Source of the DNA: Granulosicoccaceae bacterium | GTDB lineage: Bacteria > Pseudomonadota > Gammaproteobacteria > Granulosicoccales > Granulosicoccaceae | Reading direction: 5' to 3' | Assembly (NCBI GenBank): GCA_023301405.1 | Contig: JALZUX010000648.1 | Location: 1-6,035, forward strand | Length of the DNA stretch: 6,035 nucleotides | Part shown: positions 1 to 5,445 of the stretch, in pieces | How the letters are laid out: each line of letters starts with the position of its first letter | Numbering within the stretch: position 1 is the first letter of the stretch | The notes under the pieces: model-generated | What the model was told of the DNA's origin: nothing | Database searches by the model: none | Seen by the model: only the letters and a program-made list of their open reading frames with translations | Program-made: the position numbers and the translations under genes

Positions 1-701
1 AGTACTGACGCGCCTATGCCATCGTTGACAACCTCACCGGCATAATCAATCATATTTGCTGTTTGGGTGTTGTAGACGATATTCGGGGCAAGATCCTCAA
101 GCATTTTCATTGTGCCCAGGGTTTTGAGCAGTGACATCATGGCCTGATCGAATTCATACTGAGTAATGAGGCCAAAATCTTTTGCTGAGATATAGGCGCC
201 TAGGGATGATCCGGTATCCCACATGGTGGTGGAGTGGTGGTTGTGTATCGAGTTAACAAATCCGGTAGTTGGATTAAAGTTGTTTTCGAAGTATTTCCAA
301 GCAACTCTAGCAGTGTTGAGATCCGCATCACGCAGTGGTTCTTTTGAGCCTGCGCTTGTTGAACAAGCATGCAGTTGGTCACTATTCGTGTTTATCAGGT
401 CACCGTCCAGCGCAGCGCTAAGCGCTGGCTCAGTAGCACTTGTTGGTGATTGGCTAGTGATCGCCAGAGTGTTTTTAGGGATGCTTTTGTTGGCAAAATA
501 GTTTGCTGTGAAAATGATGCTGCCAGCTAGCAGTAGCGTTAGAAGTACTGCTTGAAGAGATGAGTTCGAAATTGAAGGCGTAGGGTGTGCTTTATTCTCT
601 GGTTTGATGCTGTGTTCGGTCAGGTAGTCGGAATCATAGAGGAATTTTTCTCTGTCGCGTATGTGATCCAGTCGTTGTGCGTCCGGCTTTTTATATCTCA
701 T
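1..701 (-). CDS. DUF3131 domain protein, membrane-anchored, partial (3' end beyond window)
   Basis: The gene is open to the window edge and gives 233 residues from an ATG at 701. Residues 1-48 are hydrophilic and charged, so probably cytoplasmic. Residues 49-70 form one hydrophobic helix (LQAVLLTLLLAGSIIF...), followed by a Ser/Thr/Ala-rich linker to about 120. From about residue 126 the sequence aligns without gaps to residues 64-171 of the plus-strand DUF3131 protein at 3855-5204, with about 40 identical positions of 108 by eye. Shared landmarks are AWxYF, TGxVNS, WDT, LxTLxTM, YNT and GIG. The two are clearly paralogues, but this copy has a longer cytoplasmic head. The predicted role is a periplasmic, membrane-tethered glycan-active or glycan-binding protein; this rests on family resemblance only. 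It is transcribed away from the synthase operon. The ribosome site is weak (GACGG, 704-710 region), so the start is likely but not certain. The C-terminal half, where further conserved acidic residues would lie, is not in the window. Confidence 0.85.
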   Translation of the reverse strand, partial: MRYKKPDAQRLDHIRDREKFLYDSDYLTEHSIKPENKAHPTPSISNSSLQAVLLTLLLAGSIIFTANYFANKSIPKNTLAITSQSPTSATEPALSAALDGDLINTNSDQLHACSTSAGSKEPLRDADLNTARVAWKYFENNFNPTTGFVNSIHNHHSTTMWDTGSSLGAYISAKDFGLITQYEFDQAMMSLLKTLGTMKMLEDLAPNIVYNTQTANMIDYAGEVVNDGIGASV

Positions 702-935
702 AGCACCGTCTTTTTTCAGGCCTGGAATAGTGGCACAGCGACCTGACAGTGTTTATTCCTTTGAAGGCAAAGTTCATAGTGGTGCTGTTAAGTTGGCGGA
801 GTACGATTGACCAGGATTTTATGCTCAATCATCGGACCATCTCGGTCTGTTTGGAGCAAAGAAACCTGATATTTTGAAGACTTTTAGTGCGAAATTGAGT
901 GTTCGTCGACTACTGAAACCACCTGCAACGTGAGG
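702..935. other. Intergenic region between DUF3131 paralogue and lipoprotein gene
   Basis: No open frame with a convincing ribosome site is visible on either strand. The longest candidates are an 18-codon plus-strand frame and a 28-codon minus-strand frame that runs into the start of the DUF3131 gene; neither looks genuine. The region should carry the promoter of the minus-strand DUF3131 gene, but I find no well-spaced -35/-10 pair. It contains one short inverted repeat (805-830). If the lipoprotein gene is not real, the gene-free stretch extends to 1172. Confidence 0.6.
805..830. repeat. Inverted repeat GATTGA / TCAATC
   Basis: Perfect 6-bp arms at 805-810 and 825-830 are separated by 14 bases. 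On the minus strand the loop contains a CATAAAAT stretch that resembles a -10 element. There is no GC-rich stem and no following T-run, so this is not a standard intrinsic terminator. It could be an operator for the minus-strand DUF3131 gene or simply chance. Confidence 0.25.
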
Positions 936-1124
936 TCATTCATAATCATTGTTGATAAATTTAACTGGCAGTCCGTCTGTGCCGTTGTAGTGGAACTTGT
1001 CATTAGGGCAAGAATCTGCTGGCTGACAGGCTGTCAATGACCAAAGCAAAAATAGTGTCAACACTACATAATTTTTGGTGATTATCGTCTCAAACGGCTT
1101 GAGGCACTGATCGACAGATGGCAT
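936..1124 (-). CDS. Possible small lipoprotein (62 aa)
   Basis: From the ATG at 1124 the frame encodes 62 residues. After a short head with one lysine pair region (LKPFETIITKN), a hydrophobic core (YVVLTLFLLW) runs into SLTAC, a good lipobox (L-T-A-C) with the lipidated Cys at residue 33. This predicts signal peptidase II processing and an approximately 30-residue mature peptide containing a second Cys six residues on. No family is recognised. A GTG at 1145 would add seven residues. Neither start has a clear Shine-Dalgarno sequence, which lowers confidence. The gene points away from the STAS operon, and its 5' end lies directly beside or over that operon's candidate promoter, so the two may be divergently expressed. 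The lipobox and hydrophobic core are the main evidence that it is real. It may equally be a chance frame in a regulatory region. Confidence 0.4.
   Translation of the reverse strand: MPSVDQCLKPFETIITKNYVVLTLFLLWSLTACQPADSCPNDKFHYNGTDGLPVKFINNDYE
1024..1036. repeat. Perfect palindrome TGACAG-G-CTGTCA
   Basis: The 6-bp arms are exactly complementary around a single central base. The site lies about 140 bp upstream of the STAS start and within the lipoprotein frame, where it spans the lipobox codons. It has the size and symmetry of a dimeric regulator's operator, but a coding coincidence cannot be excluded. No T-run follows, so it is not a terminator. Confidence 0.35.
1053..1066. repeat. Perfect palindrome TAGTGT-CA-ACACTA
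   Basis: Two exactly complementary 6-bp arms surround a 2-base centre. The site is about 30 bp centre-to-centre from the palindrome at 1024-1036, close to three helical turns, and about 62 bp upstream of the candidate -35 at 1128. This placement would suit an upstream operator of the STAS operon. Chance remains possible. Confidence 0.35.
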
Positions 1125-1127
1125 GGA

Positions 1128-1157
1128 TTGAAAAAGCAGTCTCACAAAAACTATAAA
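1128..1157 (+). promoter_or_regulatory. Candidate sigma70-type promoter of the STAS operon
   Basis: A -35-like TTGAAA (1128-1133) and a -10-like TATAAA (1152-1157) are separated by 18 bases. Transcription would start near 1164, only about 9 bases before the STAS ATG, so the mRNA leader would be extremely short and might cut into the Shine-Dalgarno sequence. Either another promoter is used or the leader is near-leaderless. The same 5' region borders the minus-strand lipoprotein frame. Confidence 0.35.
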
Positions 1158-1160
1158 TAT

Positions 1161-1165
1161 AGAGG
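1161..1165 (+). promoter_or_regulatory. Ribosome binding site deciding the STAS start
   Basis: AGAGG lies seven bases before the ATG at 1173. It supports that start over the in-frame TTG at 1128, which would add 15 residues ahead of the conserved STAS fold and has no comparable site. Confidence 0.6.
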
Positions 1166-1172
1166 CTTGGGT

Positions 1173-1511
1173 ATGAAATGGGAACTGGAAGAGCAGGAAA
1201 CGTACGTGGTTGTGCGGCCCACGCTTGCACGCTTGGATTCTGCAATTGCGCCGGAGTTTAGAGCCTTTGTTTCTGAGTTAAGCATTGAGCAGGGCAAGCA
1301 AATTTTGCTAGATCTGAGCAACGTAGAATTCATGGACAGCAGTGGTCTGGGTGCTGTGGTTGGATGTTACAAGCTGACCAGAAGTGTGGGCGGTCTGTCA
1401 GTGTGTAATGTGCAGCAACAGGTTAAGGATATTTTCCGGTTGACTCACATGGATAGAATTTTTGAAGTAAACAACAGCTTTGAGACCTGCGTGGAAAGAC
1501 TGGCTGCTTAG
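1173..1511 (+). CDS. STAS-domain protein, anti-anti-sigma factor type (SpoIIAA/RsbV-like)
   Basis: The product is a 112-residue single-domain cytoplasmic protein, the usual length for SpoIIAA/RsbV-type antagonists. The STAS hallmark is at residues 47-60: LDLSNVEFMDSSGLG with D55-S56-S57-G58. By analogy with SpoIIAA, S57 is the expected phosphorylated serine. The N-terminal strand (TYVVVRPTLARLDSAIAPEFR) and the C-terminal segment (IFRLTHMDRIFEV) also match the family. In partner switching, the unphosphorylated form binds an RsbW-type kinase and frees that kinase's other partner; phosphorylation by the kinase releases it. The kinase candidate follows after 28 bases, in the same direction, so the pair is probably co-transcribed. 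No PP2C phosphatase or sigma factor is visible in the window. The neighbouring synthase suggests that the output may be polysaccharide production rather than a general stress response. The target is unknown. Confidence 0.9.
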   Translation: MKWELEEQETYVVVRPTLARLDSAIAPEFRAFVSELSIEQGKQILLDLSNVEFMDSSGLGAVVGCYKLTRSVGGLSVCNVQQQVKDIFRLTHMDRIFEVNNSFETCVERLAA

Positions 1512-1539
1512 CGATCAGTATAAATGTAAAGAGATTCCA

Positions 1540-1989
1540 ATGAAGATCAGGCTAAGTATTGAGAGGGATTTAGCGCAAATCGAAAATGTTGGTGATTGCG
1601 TTAAGTGCCTTTTTGAACGTGATGACCAACCAGCAACGATACAGATGGATTTGATGCTGGCGGAATTGCTCACCAATATTATTAAGCACTCATCCCCAGG
1701 TAACAATGAATGGTGTGAATTTCCAGTGGGTGTGACAGTGGTGGTTGAAGATGATGTGATTACACTGTCTGTTAGCGAAGTCGGGAAGCCCATTAGTCAC
1801 GACGTTGTGCGGCTATATACAGAGACTGAGGTTAACATGCCGTCTAATGATGGTGCGATGGTTGATTTGCCTGAGTCAGGTTGGGGTGTTCAGCTTATTA
1901 AGTCACTATGCGATGACATAAGCTATGAACGAGTTGGCGGATCGAACGTGTTCCGTCTATGCTTTGATCTCAACGCGTTGGCGGCGTAG
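1540..1989 (+). CDS. RsbW/SpoIIAB-type serine kinase (HATPase_c), anti-sigma-like
   Basis: The product is a 149-residue single-domain GHKL ATPase. The start is the ATG at 1540, preceded by AAAGAG (1528-1533); an upstream in-frame ATG at 1480 lies inside the STAS gene and is unlikely. The N box is at residues 38-50 (LMLAELLTNIIKH, with E42, N46 and H50). The G1 region is SEVGKP at 79-84, where Glu80 occupies the position usually held by the Asp that contacts adenine. The G2 region is SGWGVQLIK at 112-121, followed by the family's ISYERVGGSNVFRL ending. The known role of this family is to phosphorylate the conserved serine of a cognate STAS protein and to bind an alternative partner such as a sigma factor. 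Here the cognate partner is most likely the product of 1173-1511. The glycosyltransferase starts 15 bases after the stop, which makes a shared transcript likely. Whether its other partner is a sigma factor or another regulator cannot be seen. Confidence 0.88.
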   Translation: MKIRLSIERDLAQIENVGDCVKCLFERDDQPATIQMDLMLAELLTNIIKHSSPGNNEWCEFPVGVTVVVEDDVITLSVSEVGKPISHDVVRLYTETEVNMPSNDGAMVDLPESGWGVQLIKSLCDDISYERVGGSNVFRLCFDLNALAA

Positions 1990-1990
1990 T

Positions 1991-1996
1991 AAAAGG
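1991..1996 (+). promoter_or_regulatory. Ribosome binding site of the glycosyltransferase
   Basis: AAAAGG lies eight bases before the ATG at 2005 and five before an in-frame TTG at 2002. I prefer ATG, since TTG adds only one residue and is a rarer start. The site lies directly after the kinase stop codon. Confidence 0.6.
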
Positions 1997-2004
1997 TTGC
2001 CTTG

Positions 2005-3858
2005 ATGATTGACTATTTTTCCACGTTTGAGAGTCGTAAGCCACCCGCTCCACTGCAGACAAACCTATGGTTGCATTCAATAGGTCAGATCTTTCTGGTT
2101 ACGGCGATTGTGACTGGTGGTTGGTATTTGTATTGGCGATGGACGGCTTCGTTAAATTTTGATGCGCTGTGGTTTGCACTACCACTGGTGGTAGCGGAAA
2201 CGGGGGCTTACATTGGGCTAGTACTTTTTGTTTTCAATATATGGCACATCGAAGACGTGAAGCAGAGTCCGCCACCGAAGTGTATTACAGAATGTGTGAT
2301 AGGCGGCGAGTCTCTGCCCAGGCCTATCTCTATCGATGTGTACTTTCCCACTTATGATGAAGACGAATCGTTAGTGCGGTTAAGCCTCTCAGATGCACTA
2401 AAAATCGAATACCCGCACGAAATAAATATTCGCATTCATGTGTTGGATGACGGTAATCGACCCGCGATGAAAGCACTGGCTCGGGAGATGGGTTGTAACT
2501 ACATTACGAGGGAAGACAATATTGGTTTTAAGGCTGGAAATCTGCGCAATGCAATGGAGCAGACCAGTGGTGATTTTATTGTAATCTGTGATGCTGATAC
2601 TCGCCCATTTCCCACTATTCTTGAGCACACATTGGGGTACTTTCGCGATCCGAATGTCGCATGGGTGCAAACACCGCAATGGTTTTTTGACCTGCCGGCC
2701 GGTGAGCCATTGCATGAAATTTTATTGCGTCGTGGCCGACTAGGTGCCCTGGTTGGTAAGGCCATTACCCGTGTTGTTGGTGAAATCAAAGTGGGTGAAG
2801 ACCCTTTTGTAAATGATCCTCAAATGTTTTATGACGCGATTCAGCGTCGACGCAATTGGGCTAACGCCGCTTTTTGCTGTGGTGCCGGTTCTATTCACCG
2901 ACGTGAAGCAACTATGCAGACTGCGCTCAGAAGTTACGGTTTAGGTGTCGTGAGGGACGCCAATCGTCGCGGTGCTTCAGTGCGATCCATAACTGGTGAA
3001 GTTGATTTTAATCCGAAGGTGATGCAGTACATCACATCTCAATCAATGCATGATACTGAATTTACTCCTTATAAATTTCATGTGTCAGAGGATATATATA
3101 CATCTATTGAACTGCACTCAGATATGGGGCGTGAATGGAAGTCGATAATGCACCCGGAGGTAGAGTCAAAGATGTTGTCGCCACAGGATTTACATACCTG
3201 GACAACGCAACGATTTAAGTACGCAGCTGGCACACTAGACATTGCGTTGAATGATCGTTTCTTGTTTCGAGAAGGGTTCAGTATTCCGCAGCGCGTGATG
3301 TATGCCTCAACCGTTTGGTCTTATCTTGGTGCTTTGTGGAATGTTGTTTTCTTAAGCTCGCCAATCATCTATCTATTTACAGCAATAGCGCCGGTAACAG
3401 CTTTTTCTATTGATTTCTACAAGCATATATTCCCCTTTTTAGTAACCACAGAGCTAGGTATGCTGTTTGCGCTGTGGGGATTTTCTATGACGAAATCAAA
3501 GTATAGTTATCTAGCATTTTTCCCTGTAAATCTACGAGCATTGTGGACAGTAATGCGAGGGCAGAAAATTTGTTTTCCGGTCACTCCAAAGGTACGGCAG
3601 GACGGTGCGCATTTGCATTTGGTGTGGCCTCAAATATTAGTGATGTTGTTGACCATGGCTGGTGTAGTTTATGGCTGGAGTGCCTATCTAACAGGTTCGT
3701 TGCTATATGGTTTTGATGGTTTGTTTCTGAATACTTTTTGGGGGGCTGTGAATGTTATGGCAATGCTGGGCATAGTGAGTGCAGCGGTATGGAAGCCAGC
3801 GATGCAAACGTTTGATCTTGAGGAAGCGCTCGGTCCGGAATTAAGGCAAGCAGCATGA
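2005..3858 (+). CDS. Processive family 2 glycosyltransferase, cellulose-synthase-like membrane protein
   Basis: The product is 617 residues. Two N-terminal membrane helices (about 23-43 and 53-79) precede a cytoplasmic GT-A domain (about 107-425), and about four or five more helices follow (432 to 596). Catalytic landmarks are DVYFPTYDED near 111, VLDDG with D148/D149, CDADTRP with the DxD at 196-198, FCCGAG at 290-295, SED at 361-363 (the TED motif, catalytic base D363), and QRFKY at 402-406 in place of the usual QxxRW. FPVTPK near 524-529 matches the region after the channel helices in BcsA-type synthases. Proteins of this group polymerise a nucleotide-sugar and thread the chain through their own membrane domain. 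The sugar cannot be read from sequence. It is shorter than BcsA, and I see no C-terminal PilZ domain, so direct cyclic-di-GMP control is unlikely. The stop overlaps the next gene's start. A synthase for a polysaccharide other than cellulose is quite possible. Confidence 0.9.
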   Translation: MIDYFSTFESRKPPAPLQTNLWLHSIGQIFLVTAIVTGGWYLYWRWTASLNFDALWFALPLVVAETGAYIGLVLFVFNIWHIEDVKQSPPPKCITECVIGGESLPRPISIDVYFPTYDEDESLVRLSLSDALKIEYPHEINIRIHVLDDGNRPAMKALAREMGCNYITREDNIGFKAGNLRNAMEQTSGDFIVICDADTRPFPTILEHTLGYFRDPNVAWVQTPQWFFDLPAGEPLHEILLRRGRLGALVGKAITRVVGEIKVGEDPFVNDPQMFYDAIQRRRNWANAAFCCGAGSIHRREATMQTALRSYGLGVVRDANRRGASVRSITGEVDFNPKVMQYITSQSMHDTEFTPYKFHVSEDIYTSIELHSDMGREWKSIMHPEVESKMLSPQDLHTWTTQRFKYAAGTLDIALNDRFLFREGFSIPQRVMYASTVWSYLGALWNVVFLSSPIIYLFTAIAPVTAFSIDFYKHIFPFLVTTELGMLFALWGFSMTKSKYSYLAFFPVNLRALWTVMRGQKICFPVTPKVRQDGAHLHLVWPQILVMLLTMAGVVYGWSAYLTGSLLYGFDGLFLNTFWGAVNVMAMLGIVSAAVWKPAMQTFDLEEALGPELRQAA

Positions 3859-5204
3859 GCCTGAAAAGTAATCTAATCAAGGCGCGGGGCAGTTTGGTCT
3901 TTCTAGTGGGTCTGACAGTAGCTTTTGGTACGGTGTACTCCCTTGAGCGTGTGAATCCAGTAGCCGCCTCTAGAATAACTGCAGTGATCGATGTCAGTAG
4001 TGAATCAGAAATTCCTGTGGTTAAAAGGCGGATTTTGACTAATGATGAAATTCAGTATGCGACTATTGCGTGGCAATATTTTGTAAAAAATACAGCTCCA
4101 GAGACCGGGCTTGTTAACTCAGTGAGCCAGTTTCCGGCGGCCACGCTATGGGATACTTCTTCGTACTTGTTGGGTTTGATTTCAGCGTACAAACTTGATG
4201 TTGTAGGAAAACATGAGTTTAGTCAGCGGGTGGGGCAGTTGCTAGATACCCTTGCGACTATGCCGCTGTTTGATGGTCAATTACCCAATAAATCTTACAA
4301 TACTAGTAACGCCGCAATGGTGACTTACAATAATGATCCAACCACTCGCGGTATTGGTTGGTCGGCTATTGATATAGGGCGAATTCTTGTGCCGTTTAAT
4401 GTGCTGGTTTGGCACTACCCGGAATATACTCATGATGTAAATCGTGTGCTATCCAACTGGAATTTGGCGTTAATTGTTCGCGATGCTGAGATGATTGGTG
4501 CTGCAGTTGATTCTAATAACCAAACTCAATACTTGCAGGAAGGACGCCTGGGTTACGAGGAATACGCCGCCAAATCTCTAATGCTCTCTGGTATGGACTT
4601 ATCGCAAGCGGTAGATTACCGATCGAACTTTGAATACGTGAGCATCAATGGTGTGGCGGTGGGTACAGATTTGCGTACTCCTGAGAAATTTGATGCGCTT
4701 AATGCCGTGGTTTCAGAGCCCTATGTTCTCGATGGCTTGGAGTATGGATGGGATCGTTACTCAAGGTCTTTGGCTTATGGTGTTTACCGTGCTCAAAAGG
4801 CGCGCTACGATAAGACGGGGGTTCTGACGGCGGTCAGTGAAGATAACATTGATGAAGCGCCGTACTTTGTCTATAACACGGTATTTGCGAATGGTAAGGC
4901 ATGGAATGCAGTCGCAGAAGACGGTACTGATGCCTCCGAATTCAGAAGCGTGAGTACTAAAACAGTATTCGGTCTTCATGCGTTGTATCGCACTGACTAC
5001 ACCCGGCTTTTGGTCAATACTGTAAAAGCGAGCTTTGATCCTGAGGAAGGCTGGTACTCCGGTATCTACGAAGCGTCGGGTAAGACCAATAAGGCTCTGA
5101 CCGCTAATACCAATGGTATTATATTGGAATCATTGCATTATATTCAGTTTGGGCCATTGCTGAGTCGTGGGCGCTCAGCTCAGGTTGCGATGGTTGAAGA
5201 GTAG
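3855..5204 (+). CDS. DUF3131 domain protein, membrane-anchored, predicted periplasmic
   Basis: The product is 449 residues. A basic head and one hydrophobic segment (about 13-30) give an uncleaved anchor or signal peptide, and the rest is predicted periplasmic. The DUF3131 body runs from about 62 to 432. Landmarks are AWQYF (72-76), TGLVNS (84-89), LWDTSS (98-103), YNT (148-150), GIGWSAIDIGR (166-176), QEGRLGYEEYAA (228-239), SEPYVLDGLEYGWD (287-300), and GWYSGIYEASGKTNKALTANTNGIILE (399-425, ending NTN then E). The repeated acidic patches, especially E229, E235 and E236, and the alternating helical layout resemble glucoamylase-like (alpha/alpha) toroid proteins. A glycan-hydrolysing or glycan-binding role is therefore plausible but unproven. 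Its ATG overlaps the synthase stop (ATGA, 3855-3858), with AAGG eight bases upstream. This indicates translational coupling and a shared task with the synthase, such as trimming, release or periplasmic guidance of the polymer. A divergent paralogue lies at 1-701. Confidence 0.9.
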   Translation: MSLKSNLIKARGSLVFLVGLTVAFGTVYSLERVNPVAASRITAVIDVSSESEIPVVKRRILTNDEIQYATIAWQYFVKNTAPETGLVNSVSQFPAATLWDTSSYLLGLISAYKLDVVGKHEFSQRVGQLLDTLATMPLFDGQLPNKSYNTSNAAMVTYNNDPTTRGIGWSAIDIGRILVPFNVLVWHYPEYTHDVNRVLSNWNLALIVRDAEMIGAAVDSNNQTQYLQEGRLGYEEYAAKSLMLSGMDLSQAVDYRSNFEYVSINGVAVGTDLRTPEKFDALNAVVSEPYVLDGLEYGWDRYSRSLAYGVYRAQKARYDKTGVLTAVSEDNIDEAPYFVYNTVFANGKAWNAVAEDGTDASEFRSVSTKTVFGLHALYRTDYTRLLVNTVKASFDPEEGWYSGIYEASGKTNKALTANTNGIILESLHYIQFGPLLSRGRSAQVAMVEE

Positions 5205-5312
5205 GTGTCGCTAGCTTTCGGGTTTTGTTGGATAGATATCGAATTCATTTGAACCTTGTAATACGTAATGGCTGCTGGGAAGACACGTTCGATTCTAGTG
5301 GTTGGTGAAATC

Positions 5313-5399
5313 GCCAATTCTTTTTTAACAGGTGAACAGGAGCTTGTCTCGCCAGAGAAATAGAAAGCGGCGAATATAGCCAACTCTTTGCTAGGGGAG
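5313..5399 (+). repeat. Imperfect direct repeat, two copies 66 bases apart
   Basis: GCCAATTCTTT at 5313-5323 recurs as GCCAACTCTTT at 5379-5389. Both are followed by TA and a GGnGA segment, with a 3-base difference in length. The 66-base offset preserves the reading frame. Whether the repeat matters at the DNA, RNA or protein level is not clear. Confidence 0.35.
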
Positions 5400-5401
5400 A
5401 G

Positions 5402-5410
5402 TGGTATAAA
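5402..5410 (+). promoter_or_regulatory. Candidate extended -10 promoter of folD
   Basis: TGGTATAAA gives an extended -10 element (TGn then TATAAA). No good -35 is seen at the usual spacing, which extended -10 promoters tolerate. Transcription would begin near 5417 and leave a leader of about 29 bases before the GTG start. Confidence 0.4.
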
Positions 5411-5434
5411 CTTCCGCACCAAAGTGAATCAAAC

Positions 5435-5440
5435 GGAAAG
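5435..5440 (+). promoter_or_regulatory. Ribosome binding site of folD
   Basis: GGAAAG lies five bases before the GTG at 5446. It supports this non-ATG start, which places the conserved IIDGK motif at residues 4-8, as is normal for FolD. Confidence 0.6.
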
Positions 5441-5445
5441 CAATA

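Larger units (their letters stand above)
5205..5445. other. Intergenic region between DUF3131 operon and folD
   Basis: No strong intrinsic terminator is visible after the DUF3131 stop. A 31-codon frame (ATG 5268, stop 5363) has no ribosome site. After its stop the same frame continues with a sequence similar to its own middle: IANSFLTGE, encoded around 5310-5336, recurs as IANSLLGE around 5376-5399. TCGCC occurs at 5311-5315 and 5349-5353, and either copy could pair with GGCGA at 5369-5373. This could be a decayed small gene, a structured leader of folD, or chance. The folD promoter candidate is listed separately. Confidence 0.5.

Noticed and set aside
223..501. Plus-strand 92-codon frame
   Set aside because: It is opposite the minus-strand DUF3131 coding sequence, which has clear homology to its paralogue; the plus frame has no recognisable domain.
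691..777. 28-codon minus-strand frame overlapping the DUF3131 start, possible leader peptide
   Set aside because: It has no ribosome site, no runs of a regulatory amino acid and no associated attenuator hairpin.
1128..1172. TTG start giving a 15-residue extension of the STAS protein
   Set aside because: The ATG at 1173 has a better-placed AGAGG and matches the usual family N-terminus.
2398..2789. Two minus-strand frames within the glycosyltransferase
   Set aside because: They are antisense shadows of the conserved GT-A domain.
5205..5260. Intrinsic terminator after the DUF3131 gene
   Set aside because: GCTAGC and a short T-rich stretch are present, but no GC-rich hairpin followed by a T-run can be formed.
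5270..5310. TTCGATTC resembling a tRNA T-loop
   Set aside because: The flanking bases do not form a T stem, and no anticodon or acceptor stem can be drawn upstream.
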